From contig JBMOLU010000040.1 of NCBI GenBank assembly GCA_049325275.1, positions 62,001 through 126,000 of the forward strand: a stretch of 64,000 nt of DNA. Reading direction: 5' to 3'. The translations under genes and the position numbers were made by a program. The stretch's first letter is position 1; each line of letters begins with the position of its first letter. The notes under the pieces are model-generated. The model did not search any database. It was given only the letters and a program-made list of their open reading frames with translations, and was not told the DNA's origin. The DNA is from CAIQJJ01 sp049325275. GTDB taxonomy: Bacteria; Chloroflexota; Anaerolineae; Anaerolineales; UBA4823. Shown in pieces: positions 1 through 7,857 of the stretch.

Positions 1-1455
1 AGCGGCTTCGACGGCGCCGAGGTCAGGCGCACTACGCGTCCGGCCGAGGATATCGTCAGTGGGGGCGTTGGCGGGGTCTGCGGCATCGATCGCCTGGCTG
101 CCTGTTCCGGGCGTGCCGTAGTGCGTGACGAGCCGTTCGAACGCCTCGCGGATCGAAGCCGACCCATCGGCGAAGCGCCCTTCGCCCGGCAACCAGCGCG
201 GGACGGCCAGGCCCGCCTGGCTTCCCAGCAGCGGGTTGGCCACCAGCCGGTGGGCGTCGTCTGTGTAGTTGAGGGCTGCGTTGGCGTCGACGGGGATATT
301 CTGGCCGCCGTTCCAGTAAAGGTTGTTGTCGAGAACTGCGCTCTGTGTGGCGCCGGGAGGCGTCATCGAAAAGTCATAGTCCTCTTCATACTCTGTCCCC
401 ATCGTGCCGGTGGGGTCGGCCCAGATATTATTGTAATAGGACACGTTTTGGTTGATCAGGCTGCCGTCCCATTCGTACAGGCTCAAGGCATAGGCGGCCG
501 ACGGCAGATTGCCGGCGATGGTGTTGTTGCGGAAGGTCACGTCGCGCGTGCCCTGCGCCGAAACCGGCGCCCGCATCACGCCGGGGGCGTTGCCGAGCAT
601 CAGGTTGTTCTCGATCAGCACATCGTAAGACTCGTAGTAGGGCATGCTGTCTTCGCTGAGCTGGATAAAACCATAGTTGCGGTTGCCTTCCCAGTTGAGA
701 AAGACGTTGCGGCGCACCGTAATCTGGCTGCTGCCGGTTACGTCGTCGTCGTCTGCGCTGTCCTTGATGTTGATAAAGGCGCTCGTATTCCCGGCCGGCC
801 GGCCGCTTCCGGCGAAATCGTTGAAGAACACGTTGTCTTCGATGATCACGTCGGTGACGCTGTTGATATCCATGTGCTCGTCGCTGCCGCTCTGGTTGTA
901 GAACATATTCCCGCGCACGGTGATGTGGCTGGCGCTGTAGTTGATTTTGAGAATGTCGTTGTCGTAGCTGTCGTGGAAGACGTTGTTGGCCAGAACGATA
1001 TGGGAGACGTTGCCCAGGCTGCCCCCGCCTTCGATGTGAACGACCAGCGGCCCGGCAGCCGGTGAACCGGCGATGTCGAAGCCCTCCAGCGTGATGCCGC
1101 GGCATCCGTCGTAAGTATGGATGACCTTCTCGGGGCTGTTGCGCAGGCGCGCCTGGTAGGGCACCTGCGAGCGGACCACGACCCCTTGGGTGAAATAGCC
1201 GTTCAAGTTGATCTCGCCCACGTACTCGCCGGGTTTGACAAGGATCGTGCTGCCATCGGGCACCTGCCCGAGCGCATAAGGGATGGTACGCCACGGCTGG
1301 GCTTCTGTACCGCGGCCGGCGGCATCGATGCCGTCGGTCGCTACATAATAGGTGGCCGCCGGCATGGCCACGGCAGCCGGCCGCACGGTGTGGGCGTTCA
1401 GGGTCACGCACACGATGAATACGGCCACCCAGCGAAGAACTTGCTTAACCTTCAT
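1..1455 (-). CDS. Secreted right-handed parallel beta-helix protein (3' end outside window)
   Basis: An uninterrupted minus-strand frame of 485 codons runs from ATG at 1455 off the left edge. GGAGG sits about 10 nt upstream of the ATG. The N-terminus (MKVKQVLRWVAVFIVCVTL) is a signal peptide. Then comes the usual opening of pectate-lyase-like beta-helix proteins (TYYVATDGID, a PWRTIPYAL stretch, a G-T-I-L-V-K-P-G-x-Y turn) and many coils with N-N-x-F / N-N-x-I ladders such as RGNMFYNQSG and VLIENNLMLG. Near the edge it reaches APDLGAVEA, the D-x-G-A-x-E signature that closes these helices. In the sister genes about 100 residues with the YLPL tail follow that point; here they lie outside the window. 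The fold is confident. Lyase, hydrolase or purely structural role cannot be decided. Confidence 0.85.
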   Translation of the reverse strand, partial: MKVKQVLRWVAVFIVCVTLNAHTVRPAAVAMPAATYYVATDGIDAAGRGTEAQPWRTIPYALGQVPDGSTILVKPGEYVGEINLNGYFTQGVVVRSQVPYQARLRNSPEKVIHTYDGCRGITLEGFDIAGSPAAGPLVVHIEGGGSLGNVSHIVLANNVFHDSYDNDILKINYSASHITVRGNMFYNQSGSDEHMDINSVTDVIIEDNVFFNDFAGSGRPAGNTSAFINIKDSADDDDVTGSSQITVRRNVFLNWEGNRNYGFIQLSEDSMPYYESYDVLIENNLMLGNAPGVMRAPVSAQGTRDVTFRNNTIAGNLPSAAYALSLYEWDGSLINQNVSYYNNIWADPTGTMGTEYEEDYDFSMTPPGATQSAVLDNNLYWNGGQNIPVDANAALNYTDDAHRLVANPLLGSQAGLAVPRWLPGEGRFADGSASIREAFERLVTHYGTPGTGSQAIDAADPANAPTDDILGRTRSAPDLGAVEAA

Positions 1456-1548
1456 AAGATTCGAGCCTCCTTGTACAGGGTCAGATGCGGGATTTTGTAT
1501 TCAAGGATAGGGCTTCTCTTTGGTTGCGGCAATCGGCCATTGGTCACA

Positions 1549-1836
1549 TTATTTGTACGCCAACGGCAGGTAAACCAGGCGATCCGTCGGCATCAGGCGC
1601 ACCGTATCGCTGAGCAGGGCCGGCTCGGTGCTGAGCGTGATGTCGTACCAGGCGTAGTTGGTCAGCCCGGTCAGCGTGTAGCTGCGTGTGCCCGCGGCAA
1701 TGCCACTAACCGGCGACGCCTGATCGCCGGCTGGCCCGGTGTAGTGAAGCGTCCAGGTGGCGCCTTCGGGCAGGGTGGCGTTGACCTGCCAGGACAGGTG
1801 GATGGCCTGGCTGCCGGCTGTGCCGGCCAATTGCAG
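1549..1836 (-). repeat. Copy A of the 95-aa FN3-like/YLPL C-terminal module
   Basis: Encodes the last 95 residues of the beta-helix protein at 1549-3759. Landmarks are an LPxxxTWTLHY strand, G-D-Q-A-S-P, RSYTLTGLTNYAWYDITL, LLSDTVRLMP, then VYLPLAYK. It aligns without gaps to copies B, C and D and with a single one-residue insertion to copy E, in both protein and reading frame. Confidence 0.85.
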
Positions 1837-3759
1837 TGAGGGCGTAAACTCGAAAGCACCCAGATCGGGCGCGCTGCCGCCAAAACCGTCGTTGATGCCG
1901 GGGATAGGCAGGCCCTTGTCGAGCAGCGGGCTGATCGCCGACAGGGTGTAATCGCCGCCGGCGGCATCGCTGAAGCCGGGCGGCAGGTTGGCCCCATGCA
2001 TTTCCTGCCCGGTGACGCTGCGCAGCTCGGCCAGCGTGCTCAAGTCGCCCAGCCCTTGCCACCAGGCCAGTGCGCCGGGTTGCGTGGTGTACAGGCCATC
2101 GTAGTCCAGATCGAGCGGTTGGCCGGGGTGGGAATTGTAGAGGGCGTATTCGGTGCCGCTCCAGATATTGTTGCGGCCGGTCAGTTGCGGCCAGGAACCC
2201 GGATCGTGGAGCGAAAACCCGTTGTTACCCGGCAGGGCGGCGTCGGCGGTATTGTGGAACAGGAACATCGGCCCCGAGTCGCCGTCGCCGGAGTTGAATT
2301 TGAAGGGCATGCCCGAATAGTCGTTGTTGCCGACACCGGTGTTGTAGATCAGGTTGCGCATGGCGTAAACCGGCCCATCGCCTGCCGGGGCGAGTGAGAT
2401 GCCCACCAGCACATCGTGAAAGGTGTTGCCCCATATCCGTACGTTGCTGCACTGCCCGTCCGTTTCCATGCCATCGTCGCCGGCGCGGTAGACCAGGTTC
2501 TCGTAGACGTCGGTTTCGTTGGTCAGCCCGCCGGCAGCGTTCGGGCAGGCGCCGAAGCCGTCGAAAAAGTCATGAAAGACGTTGCGCCGGATGATCGTGC
2601 CCTGGCCGCTCGTGGGGGCATAAAAGCGGATGCCGCCCGTCTCCAGGCCGCTGCCCGCTTTTACCGCATCCCACGGCCAGTCGAAAATCGTGTCGTAGAA
2701 GGTGTTGTCTTCGATCACGTTTTCGCCGGAGGGGCGCTTGATTCCGATGCTGAGATCGTTGATGGCGAACGTGCAGTCTTTGATCAAGTTATTGGAGGCC
2801 GTGTCCAGATAGATTGCCTTGGCGTACTCTCCCTGGCCGTAGTGCCGGATGATCAGGCCGGTGATGTAGATGTAGTCCACGTTTTGGATATTGAGCGCAT
2901 GATTGTAACGTGAAACGACCATCGTGGCTGCATTCGGATCGGCATCACCGGCCAGGCGTACAGACAGCGTGACGCCGTCGGCGTAGAAACCGGGGATGCC
3001 CCAGCGCAGGCTCTGCAAATCGGCCAGGCTTTGGTAAGGATACAGGCGCTGCCCGTTGGCCGTTACCAGGTGCGTGCCGGCCACCTGGACGGTTGTGCGG
3101 TATACCCCGCCACCTTGCGCCGTCCAGGAGAATGCGGCCGGATCGCCGCCATCGAGAACGGCCGTCTCGCCGGGGTAACTGCGGATCACAATCGGTGCGC
3201 CTGCCGTGCCCGAATGGGGCAGGTCGATTTCCCCGGCGTAGTAGGTGCCGGCGCGCAAAACTACGGCCTCGCCCGGCCGCGCCTGTTGGATGGCGCTGGT
3301 GAGGCCGCAGGGCGATGGCTGGCTGCAAGCCGTGCCGCTGCCATTGGGCGTGACGTAGTACGATTTCGTGGCCGCTGGGATGCTGATTTCGGCGCGCGTG
3401 GCCTGACTGCCGTTGACGACGGCGCCATCCAGCGCGCCGCCGTCCGGGTCGGAAACGGTCACGCGTACGTCGTACAAAACCCCCGGTGTCAGCCAAAACA
3501 GGCTGCCTGCGAAGCGCGTCGCGCTCACCCGGCTGAGTGGAAAACCCTGACGGTATGGGCCTGTCCCGTTCTCCCGGTATGCCACCAGGGTGGTAGCGTC
3601 CAGGTCGGGGTCATCGCTTTCCAACAGATTGAGGGTAATGCCCATGGCCTCGAAGGTGCCGTACAAAACCAGGGCCGGGGCCGCCTGCACGGGCGTGGGC
3701 GCCGGCCGGCAGATGGCGGTGAGCAAGGCGAAAACCAGGAGAAGGGGATATTTTTTCAC
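1549..3759 (-). CDS. Secreted parallel beta-helix protein with FN3-like C-terminal module ending YLPLAYK
   Basis: This gene encodes 736 aa from a GTG start at 3759, chosen because AAAGGAG lies 6-7 nt upstream and the signal peptide (KKYPLLLVFALLTAICRP) then begins at residue 2. An in-frame ATG at 3822 has no such site. Residues about 25-130 form an Ig-like N-domain (TFEAMGITLNLLES; LYDVRVTVSDPDG). From about 130 a beta-helix begins (KSYYVTPNGSGTACSQPSPC, a G-E-A-V-V-L-R-A-G-T-Y turn, N-N-L-I-K-D-C-T-F coils) and closes with APDLGAFEF. The last 95 residues are the FN3-like module shared with four other genes here, ending VYLPLAYK. Its own promoter lies at 3809-3836, just after a terminator, so it starts a new transcript. 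Probable substrate is an extracellular polysaccharide, by family context only. Confidence 0.88.
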   Translation of the reverse strand: MKKYPLLLVFALLTAICRPAPTPVQAAPALVLYGTFEAMGITLNLLESDDPDLDATTLVAYRENGTGPYRQGFPLSRVSATRFAGSLFWLTPGVLYDVRVTVSDPDGGALDGAVVNGSQATRAEISIPAATKSYYVTPNGSGTACSQPSPCGLTSAIQQARPGEAVVLRAGTYYAGEIDLPHSGTAGAPIVIRSYPGETAVLDGGDPAAFSWTAQGGGVYRTTVQVAGTHLVTANGQRLYPYQSLADLQSLRWGIPGFYADGVTLSVRLAGDADPNAATMVVSRYNHALNIQNVDYIYITGLIIRHYGQGEYAKAIYLDTASNNLIKDCTFAINDLSIGIKRPSGENVIEDNTFYDTIFDWPWDAVKAGSGLETGGIRFYAPTSGQGTIIRRNVFHDFFDGFGACPNAAGGLTNETDVYENLVYRAGDDGMETDGQCSNVRIWGNTFHDVLVGISLAPAGDGPVYAMRNLIYNTGVGNNDYSGMPFKFNSGDGDSGPMFLFHNTADAALPGNNGFSLHDPGSWPQLTGRNNIWSGTEYALYNSHPGQPLDLDYDGLYTTQPGALAWWQGLGDLSTLAELRSVTGQEMHGANLPPGFSDAAGGDYTLSAISPLLDKGLPIPGINDGFGGSAPDLGAFEFTPSLQLAGTAGSQAIHLSWQVNATLPEGATWTLHYTGPAGDQASPVSGIAAGTRSYTLTGLTNYAWYDITLSTEPALLSDTVRLMPTDRLVYLPLAYK

Positions 3760-3808
3760 GGCTGGGCTCCTTTGATAGACCGGTAGAAGGTAGGTTACCG
3801 CGATTTTG

Positions 3809-3836
3809 AGTATAGGGGCCACCCGCTAAGATGCAA
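3809..3836 (-). promoter_or_regulatory. Predicted promoter of the 1549-3759 beta-helix gene
   Basis: On the minus strand TTGCAT (3836-3831) is followed after 16 nt by TATACT (3814-3809), close to the sigma-70 consensus. Transcription would start near 3802, about 43 nt before the GTG start. It lies just downstream of the terminator at 3868-3897, which fits a fresh transcription unit. Confidence 0.5.
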
Positions 3837-3863
3837 TCGTCCGTTGGTCATAGTAGGCGCGAA

Positions 3864-3897
3864 AAACAAAAAAACGCACCGGCCGTAACGTCGGTGC
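3864..3897 (-). terminator. Rho-independent terminator after the 3925-5646 gene
   Basis: Read on the minus strand, 27 nt after the stop codon at 3925, a hairpin with GCACCG/CGGTGC arms (3897-3892 and 3881-3876) is followed by a run of seven T (3874-3868) and then GTTTTTC. It would end the long minus-strand transcript coming from the right. Confidence 0.8.
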
Positions 3898-3924
3898 CTG
3901 TTACGAGGTGTTCTGCCCGCGTTG

Positions 3925-4212
3925 TTACCGGCGGACCAGCGGCAGGTAGATCGTACGATCGCTAGGCATGACCCGGATCGTGTCGCTCAGCAGGGCCGGT
4001 TCGCTGCTGAGGGTGATGGTGTACCAGGTGTAGTTGGCCAGGCCGGTGAGTGTGTAGGTGCGCGCTGCGGCGTCGATCCCGCCGACCGGCGACGGATCGT
4101 CGCCGGTCGGGCCGTCGTAGGAAATCGTCCAGGTGCTTGTGGCCGGCAGGCTGGTGTTGACCTCCCAGGCCAGCGTGATTGCCCGATCGCCAGGGGTACC
4201 ATGCAGGCGCAG
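3925..4212 (-). repeat. Copy B of the 95-aa FN3-like/YLPL C-terminal module
   Basis: Encodes the last 95 residues of the 3925-5646 protein: LRLHGTPGDRAITLAWEVN, then TWTISYDGPTGDDPSP, TYTLTGLANYTWYTITL, LLSDTIRVMPSDRTIYLPLV and two final arginines. It is the closest to an apparent consensus of the five copies. Confidence 0.85.
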
Positions 4213-5646
4213 GGCGGGTTGCAGTTCGTACGCGCCGATGTCGGGGGCTGCATCGCGCCGCTCGCCATCAGCGTCGGTGGTGATGCCGGAAACTGCTGCT
4301 CCGGCATCCTGGGCGGCAGAACCGGCCAGCAGGTGCAGGTCGCCGCCCCCTGCATCGACAAAGCGCGGGTCGCCGATGACCGGGTTGCTTCCGGTGGCCT
4401 GATCCTGGTGCAGAAACAGGTTATGGGAGGCCGTCAGCCCGTCGATCCCAAAGGCTTTTGCAGCGACAGGAATGGCGAAAAGGTTGTTGGTGGCCGTAAT
4501 CGTGCCAACGTTGCCCCGGATGGCGTAGCTGCCCAGATCGTAAAAAGTGTTGTGGTGTACTTCGGCCTCGGCGTTGTCGTTCCACAGGTTGATCGCCTGT
4601 CCCATGCCGATGAAGACATTGTTATACACGGTGGGGTAGCGGGCATGGCAGTACACGCCGATCGCCTGGTGATCGCCCGGGGCGTAGGTAAAGAGATTGT
4701 TGCGGATGGTGATGGCGTAGACGGATGCCCCACCAGCAAAGATGCCCGCCATCCCCTCGTGGAGCAGGCAGACGTTGTTTTCGATCAGCCCGCCGCTGGT
4801 CGTGCCGGAAGCGTCCTTGGGATCGACGATGATACAGAACTTGTTGCCGGTGTCGGAACGGTCGATCACGTTGTGATGAATAGAAAAACGGTCGGATGTA
4901 TCGAACTGGATGCCGTCGCCGCCGGCATGCTGTTCCGACGGGTCCTCGAACCACTTCTGGTTGACGTGAGCGATTTGGTTGTAGCCGACTTCGATATCGT
5001 CGAAATACTGCAAGAACATCCCATCGTCGCCGGTGTATTCGACCCTGTTGTACAGCACCTTCGTGCGCTCGCCAAAGACACGGATGCCCCACATCAGGTA
5101 ATGCTCCCGATCCAGGCCGTGAACGTAGTTGTTCCAGGCCACGCCATCGCTGGGCCAGGCCCCGGCGGCAAAGTGGATGCCGCTGGTTGCCTCGGGTGAG
5201 GTGATTTCCAGGTCGCGCACCGTTACGCCATCGGCCTGGACGTTGATCAAATGGGTTATGCTGCCGCCCGAGATGTCGGAAATGATGGGGCGTGGATCGC
5301 TTTCAGGGCCGTACGCACCTACCAGCACGCCGGCCTGGTTGAGGCGGATTTCCCGGCCGATCGCGGCGACGGTGCCGCGCTTTTGCACGTAGGCAGTGTC
5401 GGCCGCAATGGCTGCTTCTGCCCAGGAACGCAGCGGGTGCTCCGGCGAACTGCCATCGCCGGGCGTGGCGCTGCCGGGGTCGATGTAGACGATTTTTGCG
5501 TAGTCGGTGTATGCTTTGGGCTGAAAACCTGCCGCCGGCAGCAAGGCTGCCCGGGCGGTCACCGGCTGAGTCGCCGGGCCGGGCAGAGCAGACAGGTTCC
5601 CGAGCCATACCAGGGCCAGCAGGATGGCAAGAAGCTTTCTGTTCAT
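3925..5646 (-). CDS. Secreted parallel beta-helix protein with FN3-like C-terminal module ending YLPLVRR
   Basis: This 573-aa protein has a clear signal peptide (MNRKLLAILLALVWLGNLSAL). The beta-helix core starts at about residue 50 (IVYIDPGSATPGDGSSPEHP) and includes helix coils such as VRDLEITSPE, VLYNRVEYTGDDGMF, IEVGYNQIAHV, SIHHNVIDRSDTGN and TIRNNLFTYAPG. The helix closes with APDIGAYEL near residue 475. The last 95 residues are the shared FN3-like module (TYTLTGLANYTWYTITL) ending IYLPLVRR. G-D-D-G-M and H-H-N-V motifs are typical of PbH1-repeat lyase/hydrolase relatives, but I see no diagnostic active-site set. A GGAAAGG site precedes the ATG. It is followed by a strong terminator and is probably the last gene of the long minus-strand block. 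Confidence 0.88.
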   Translation of the reverse strand: MNRKLLAILLALVWLGNLSALPGPATQPVTARAALLPAAGFQPKAYTDYAKIVYIDPGSATPGDGSSPEHPLRSWAEAAIAADTAYVQKRGTVAAIGREIRLNQAGVLVGAYGPESDPRPIISDISGGSITHLINVQADGVTVRDLEITSPEATSGIHFAAGAWPSDGVAWNNYVHGLDREHYLMWGIRVFGERTKVLYNRVEYTGDDGMFLQYFDDIEVGYNQIAHVNQKWFEDPSEQHAGGDGIQFDTSDRFSIHHNVIDRSDTGNKFCIIVDPKDASGTTSGGLIENNVCLLHEGMAGIFAGGASVYAITIRNNLFTYAPGDHQAIGVYCHARYPTVYNNVFIGMGQAINLWNDNAEAEVHHNTFYDLGSYAIRGNVGTITATNNLFAIPVAAKAFGIDGLTASHNLFLHQDQATGSNPVIGDPRFVDAGGGDLHLLAGSAAQDAGAAVSGITTDADGERRDAAPDIGAYELQPALRLHGTPGDRAITLAWEVNTSLPATSTWTISYDGPTGDDPSPVGGIDAAARTYTLTGLANYTWYTITLSSEPALLSDTIRVMPSDRTIYLPLVRR

Positions 5647-5730
5647 GGGACCTTTCCGGTGGCAAAGGAATATGAAAAACGGTGCCGTATGGTTGTGCAG
5701 GTTGCCCTGCGTGGGTTCTCCGGAAGGCTG

Positions 5731-7695
5731 TTAGCCGTCCGGTGCCGGGGTATCTGCTGCGGCCGTTGGCTCGATGAGATCGGGCGATTGCAGCCAAAAC
5801 AGCGCCCCGGGGAAGTTCTTGGCCGCCTCGGCCAGAATGATGTGGGTTGGGGCTTCGGGCGCATAGTCCATGATCACCAACGGCCCCGGGCTGCCGAACG
5901 AGTCCATGTCGGGAGAAGCGACAAATACGATCCGTTTGCCGTCGTCCGACCAGAGCGAAGCGCCCGGATGCCCGGCCCAGTGCGCCAGCAAGTTCACGTC
6001 TTCACCATCCGATGTCATCACCAAGACGCGGTCGTACTTCACGGTTCCGGGGCTGAAGTCGCCGCGCGGGTGTCCGTAGGCGAGGATGTTTGCGTTGTTC
6101 GGGGACCACAGAACGTTTTCCCACAGGCAGGTGGGCGCGGCCCCCGTTTCACCGTAGAGATGGGCCTGGGTTGCGTCGAGTGGTGTTTGCTCGCCTTCGA
6201 GGCCGAGAATATCCAACCCGTTGCAGCCTTCCTCGACACCGTCGAGGCTCGGCAGGGCCAGCCACTGACCGTTGGGCGACCAGGCGGCCGCCGTAGCGAA
6301 GGGCACTTCGGCTTCACCCAACGGGCGGTGCTCGCTGCCGTCGACACGGAAGATGTTGCCGGTGATCGTCTTTGATGAAGGGAAGTCGAGATCGGCCGGG
6401 GCGTAAATCCAGCGCCCATCAGGCGACCAGGAGATGTCGATATCGCCATCGCAGCCGGTGCAAACCGAGATGCCCTCGTAACCGATCAGACGCGCCTCGC
6501 TCCCATCGGCATTGACGATGCCCAGCGCGCCCAGCAGCGTTTCGGAGTGGCGGGTGTGGTATGCTAACTGCCGGCTGTCCGGCGACCAGGCGAAGGCGCT
6601 CGTCTCGGCCACCTTTGTCAACCCGGTGCCGTTCAGGTTCATCACGTAAAGTTCGTAGCTCCCGTTGTCCAGCACGAAGGCCAGCTTTTTGCCGTTGGGG
6701 GAGAACCTGGGCCGCAGGCAGTCTTTCTCCGGCGGTTTGACCGTCAGCGTGAGCGGCTGGCTGGCCGCTGCACTGACCGCTTTGACCACGCAGGCGCCGG
6801 CCGCCACGTACAACACCACCGGGCCTTGCGGCAGCACCTGGGCGAGGGCGGTGGCCGGCGCCAGGGGCGTGCTCGTCGGGCCGGGGGCGGCCGTGGCCGG
6901 GTGGGTGCGGGTAGGGCCGGGCGTGCTCGAGGGGGCCGGGGTGTAGGTATCGGGCAAGGTCGGCAGGCTGAGCGGCGTCGCCGGGGTGCTTGTTGGCTGG
7001 GCCGCTGTTGCCGTAACGGTTATTCCGGCCTGCTGCTGCGGAAGAAAAACGCGTTGGTACCATGCGTAACCCCCACCTGCCCCCAGGATTGCCAGCACCA
7101 GCAATGCAAACAGGCATCCTGCAAGCCGGCGCCGCTGTTTTTTGGGCCTGGCAACGGGCTTTGCCGCCTTACGCGGCGCCTGGCGGGTTGCCTGGCGCGG
7201 GGCTTCTGCGGGCCGGGTTGTGAAGACTTCCTGGCGTATATTTTCCGGTGGCTGCGGCGGCGCTGCCGCAGGTGAGGTTTCCGCCTGGCGCGCCAGGCGG
7301 CTCTGGAGCGAACCCGTGCGGGCGATGGGGGTTTCCGCAGGCGCTTCCGTAGGTGCTTGCCGGGTTGTGCTGCTGAGCGGCTGGTCCCAGGCCTGCGGTG
7401 GCAGGGGTGGGGCAGGTTGTCTCGTTTGCGCAGGGGCGGGAGGCGGCTGCTGCCCGCGGGCGCGCTGCCGCAGCTGCGCCAGGCCTTTTTGCGCCCGCTC
7501 GCTGTTCGGGTTGTACTTCAGGCAGCGCTCGAGGGCGGCGATGCGCTGCGCATCATTCGGTAAACACTGCGTCAGCCATAGCCAGGCGTTTTCGTTGGAC
7601 GGGTTGCTTTCCAGCAGGCGCAGCAAAAGCTCCCGCGCCTGCGCTTTCTGGCCCGCTTTGATCAGCTGGATGGCCTGGTCGAGTCGATCGGTCAT
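5731..7695 (-). CDS. Membrane-anchored TPR protein with extracytoplasmic PD40/TolB-like beta-propeller
   Basis: The 654-aa product has three parts. Residues 1-85 are TPR-like helices (AIQLIKAGQKAQARELLLRLLESNPSNENAWLWLTQ). A Pro/Ala/Gln-rich linker leads to one transmembrane helix at about 195-212 (LAGCLFALLVLAILGAGGGYAWY), preceded by a basic KKQRRR patch. After a Thr/Pro/Ser linker comes a six- to seven-bladed propeller of PD40/TolB repeats (PRFSPNGKKLAFV, FAWSPDSRQLAY, ISWSPDGRWIYA, AAWSPNGQWLALPS). The topology is therefore cytoplasmic TPR and external propeller, a sensing or scaffolding layout rather than an enzyme. A related design appears at 56059-58191. It sits inside the secreted-protein block but lacks the YLPL ending. 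The ATG is only 6 nt from a TAAACT box, so it may be leaderless. Confidence 0.82.
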   Translation of the reverse strand: MTDRLDQAIQLIKAGQKAQARELLLRLLESNPSNENAWLWLTQCLPNDAQRIAALERCLKYNPNSERAQKGLAQLRQRARGQQPPPAPAQTRQPAPPLPPQAWDQPLSSTTRQAPTEAPAETPIARTGSLQSRLARQAETSPAAAPPQPPENIRQEVFTTRPAEAPRQATRQAPRKAAKPVARPKKQRRRLAGCLFALLVLAILGAGGGYAWYQRVFLPQQQAGITVTATAAQPTSTPATPLSLPTLPDTYTPAPSSTPGPTRTHPATAAPGPTSTPLAPATALAQVLPQGPVVLYVAAGACVVKAVSAAASQPLTLTVKPPEKDCLRPRFSPNGKKLAFVLDNGSYELYVMNLNGTGLTKVAETSAFAWSPDSRQLAYHTRHSETLLGALGIVNADGSEARLIGYEGISVCTGCDGDIDISWSPDGRWIYAPADLDFPSSKTITGNIFRVDGSEHRPLGEAEVPFATAAAWSPNGQWLALPSLDGVEEGCNGLDILGLEGEQTPLDATQAHLYGETGAAPTCLWENVLWSPNNANILAYGHPRGDFSPGTVKYDRVLVMTSDGEDVNLLAHWAGHPGASLWSDDGKRIVFVASPDMDSFGSPGPLVIMDYAPEAPTHIILAEAAKNFPGALFWLQSPDLIEPTAAADTPAPDG

Positions 7696-7730
7696 AGGGT
7701 AAGTTTACTGCAAAAGTGCTTGCTTGTCCG
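7696..7730 (-). promoter_or_regulatory. Predicted promoter giving a near-leaderless mRNA for the TPR/PD40 gene
   Basis: On the minus strand CGGACA is followed after 17 nt by TAAACT (7707-7702); the ATG follows after only 6 nt (7701-7696). No Shine-Dalgarno sequence fits in that gap. The -35 match is weak (4 of 6). Confidence 0.4.
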
Positions 7731-7760
7731 TAGTCCTGTGTCAGCATTCCTTAACCAAAT

Positions 7761-7857
7761 GGTGGGAAGCGCGGGCAGGATGCCCGCCGCCCCAGGCGGG
7801 ACGGCCGCCCGGCCATCCCACCTGGGGCGCTTTTAAGGCAGCTTCGCCGGCGAAGGT
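7761..7857. repeat. Compound GC-rich palindromic element overlapping the end of the 7833-11276 gene
   Basis: Several nested or adjacent inverted repeats occur here: GCGGGCA-GGA-TGCCCGC (7771-7787), GGTGGGA/TCCCACC (7761-7767 with 7816-7822), GCCCCAGG/CCTGGGGC around it, and CTTCGCCGGCGAAG (7844-7857), which lies inside the coding sequence. No T-run follows on the minus strand, so it is not a standard terminator. It resembles dispersed intergenic palindromes. Confidence 0.6.

Noticed and set aside
428..1411. 327-codon minus-strand frame in the first kilobase
   Set aside because: It is in another frame of the partial beta-helix gene at 1-1455; its Arg/Gln/His-rich product is meaningless while the true frame gives clear beta-helix repeats.
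3922..5199. 425-codon plus-strand frame opposite a beta-helix gene
   Set aside because: The minus-strand product has a signal peptide, helix coils and the shared C-terminal module; the plus frame has none of these.
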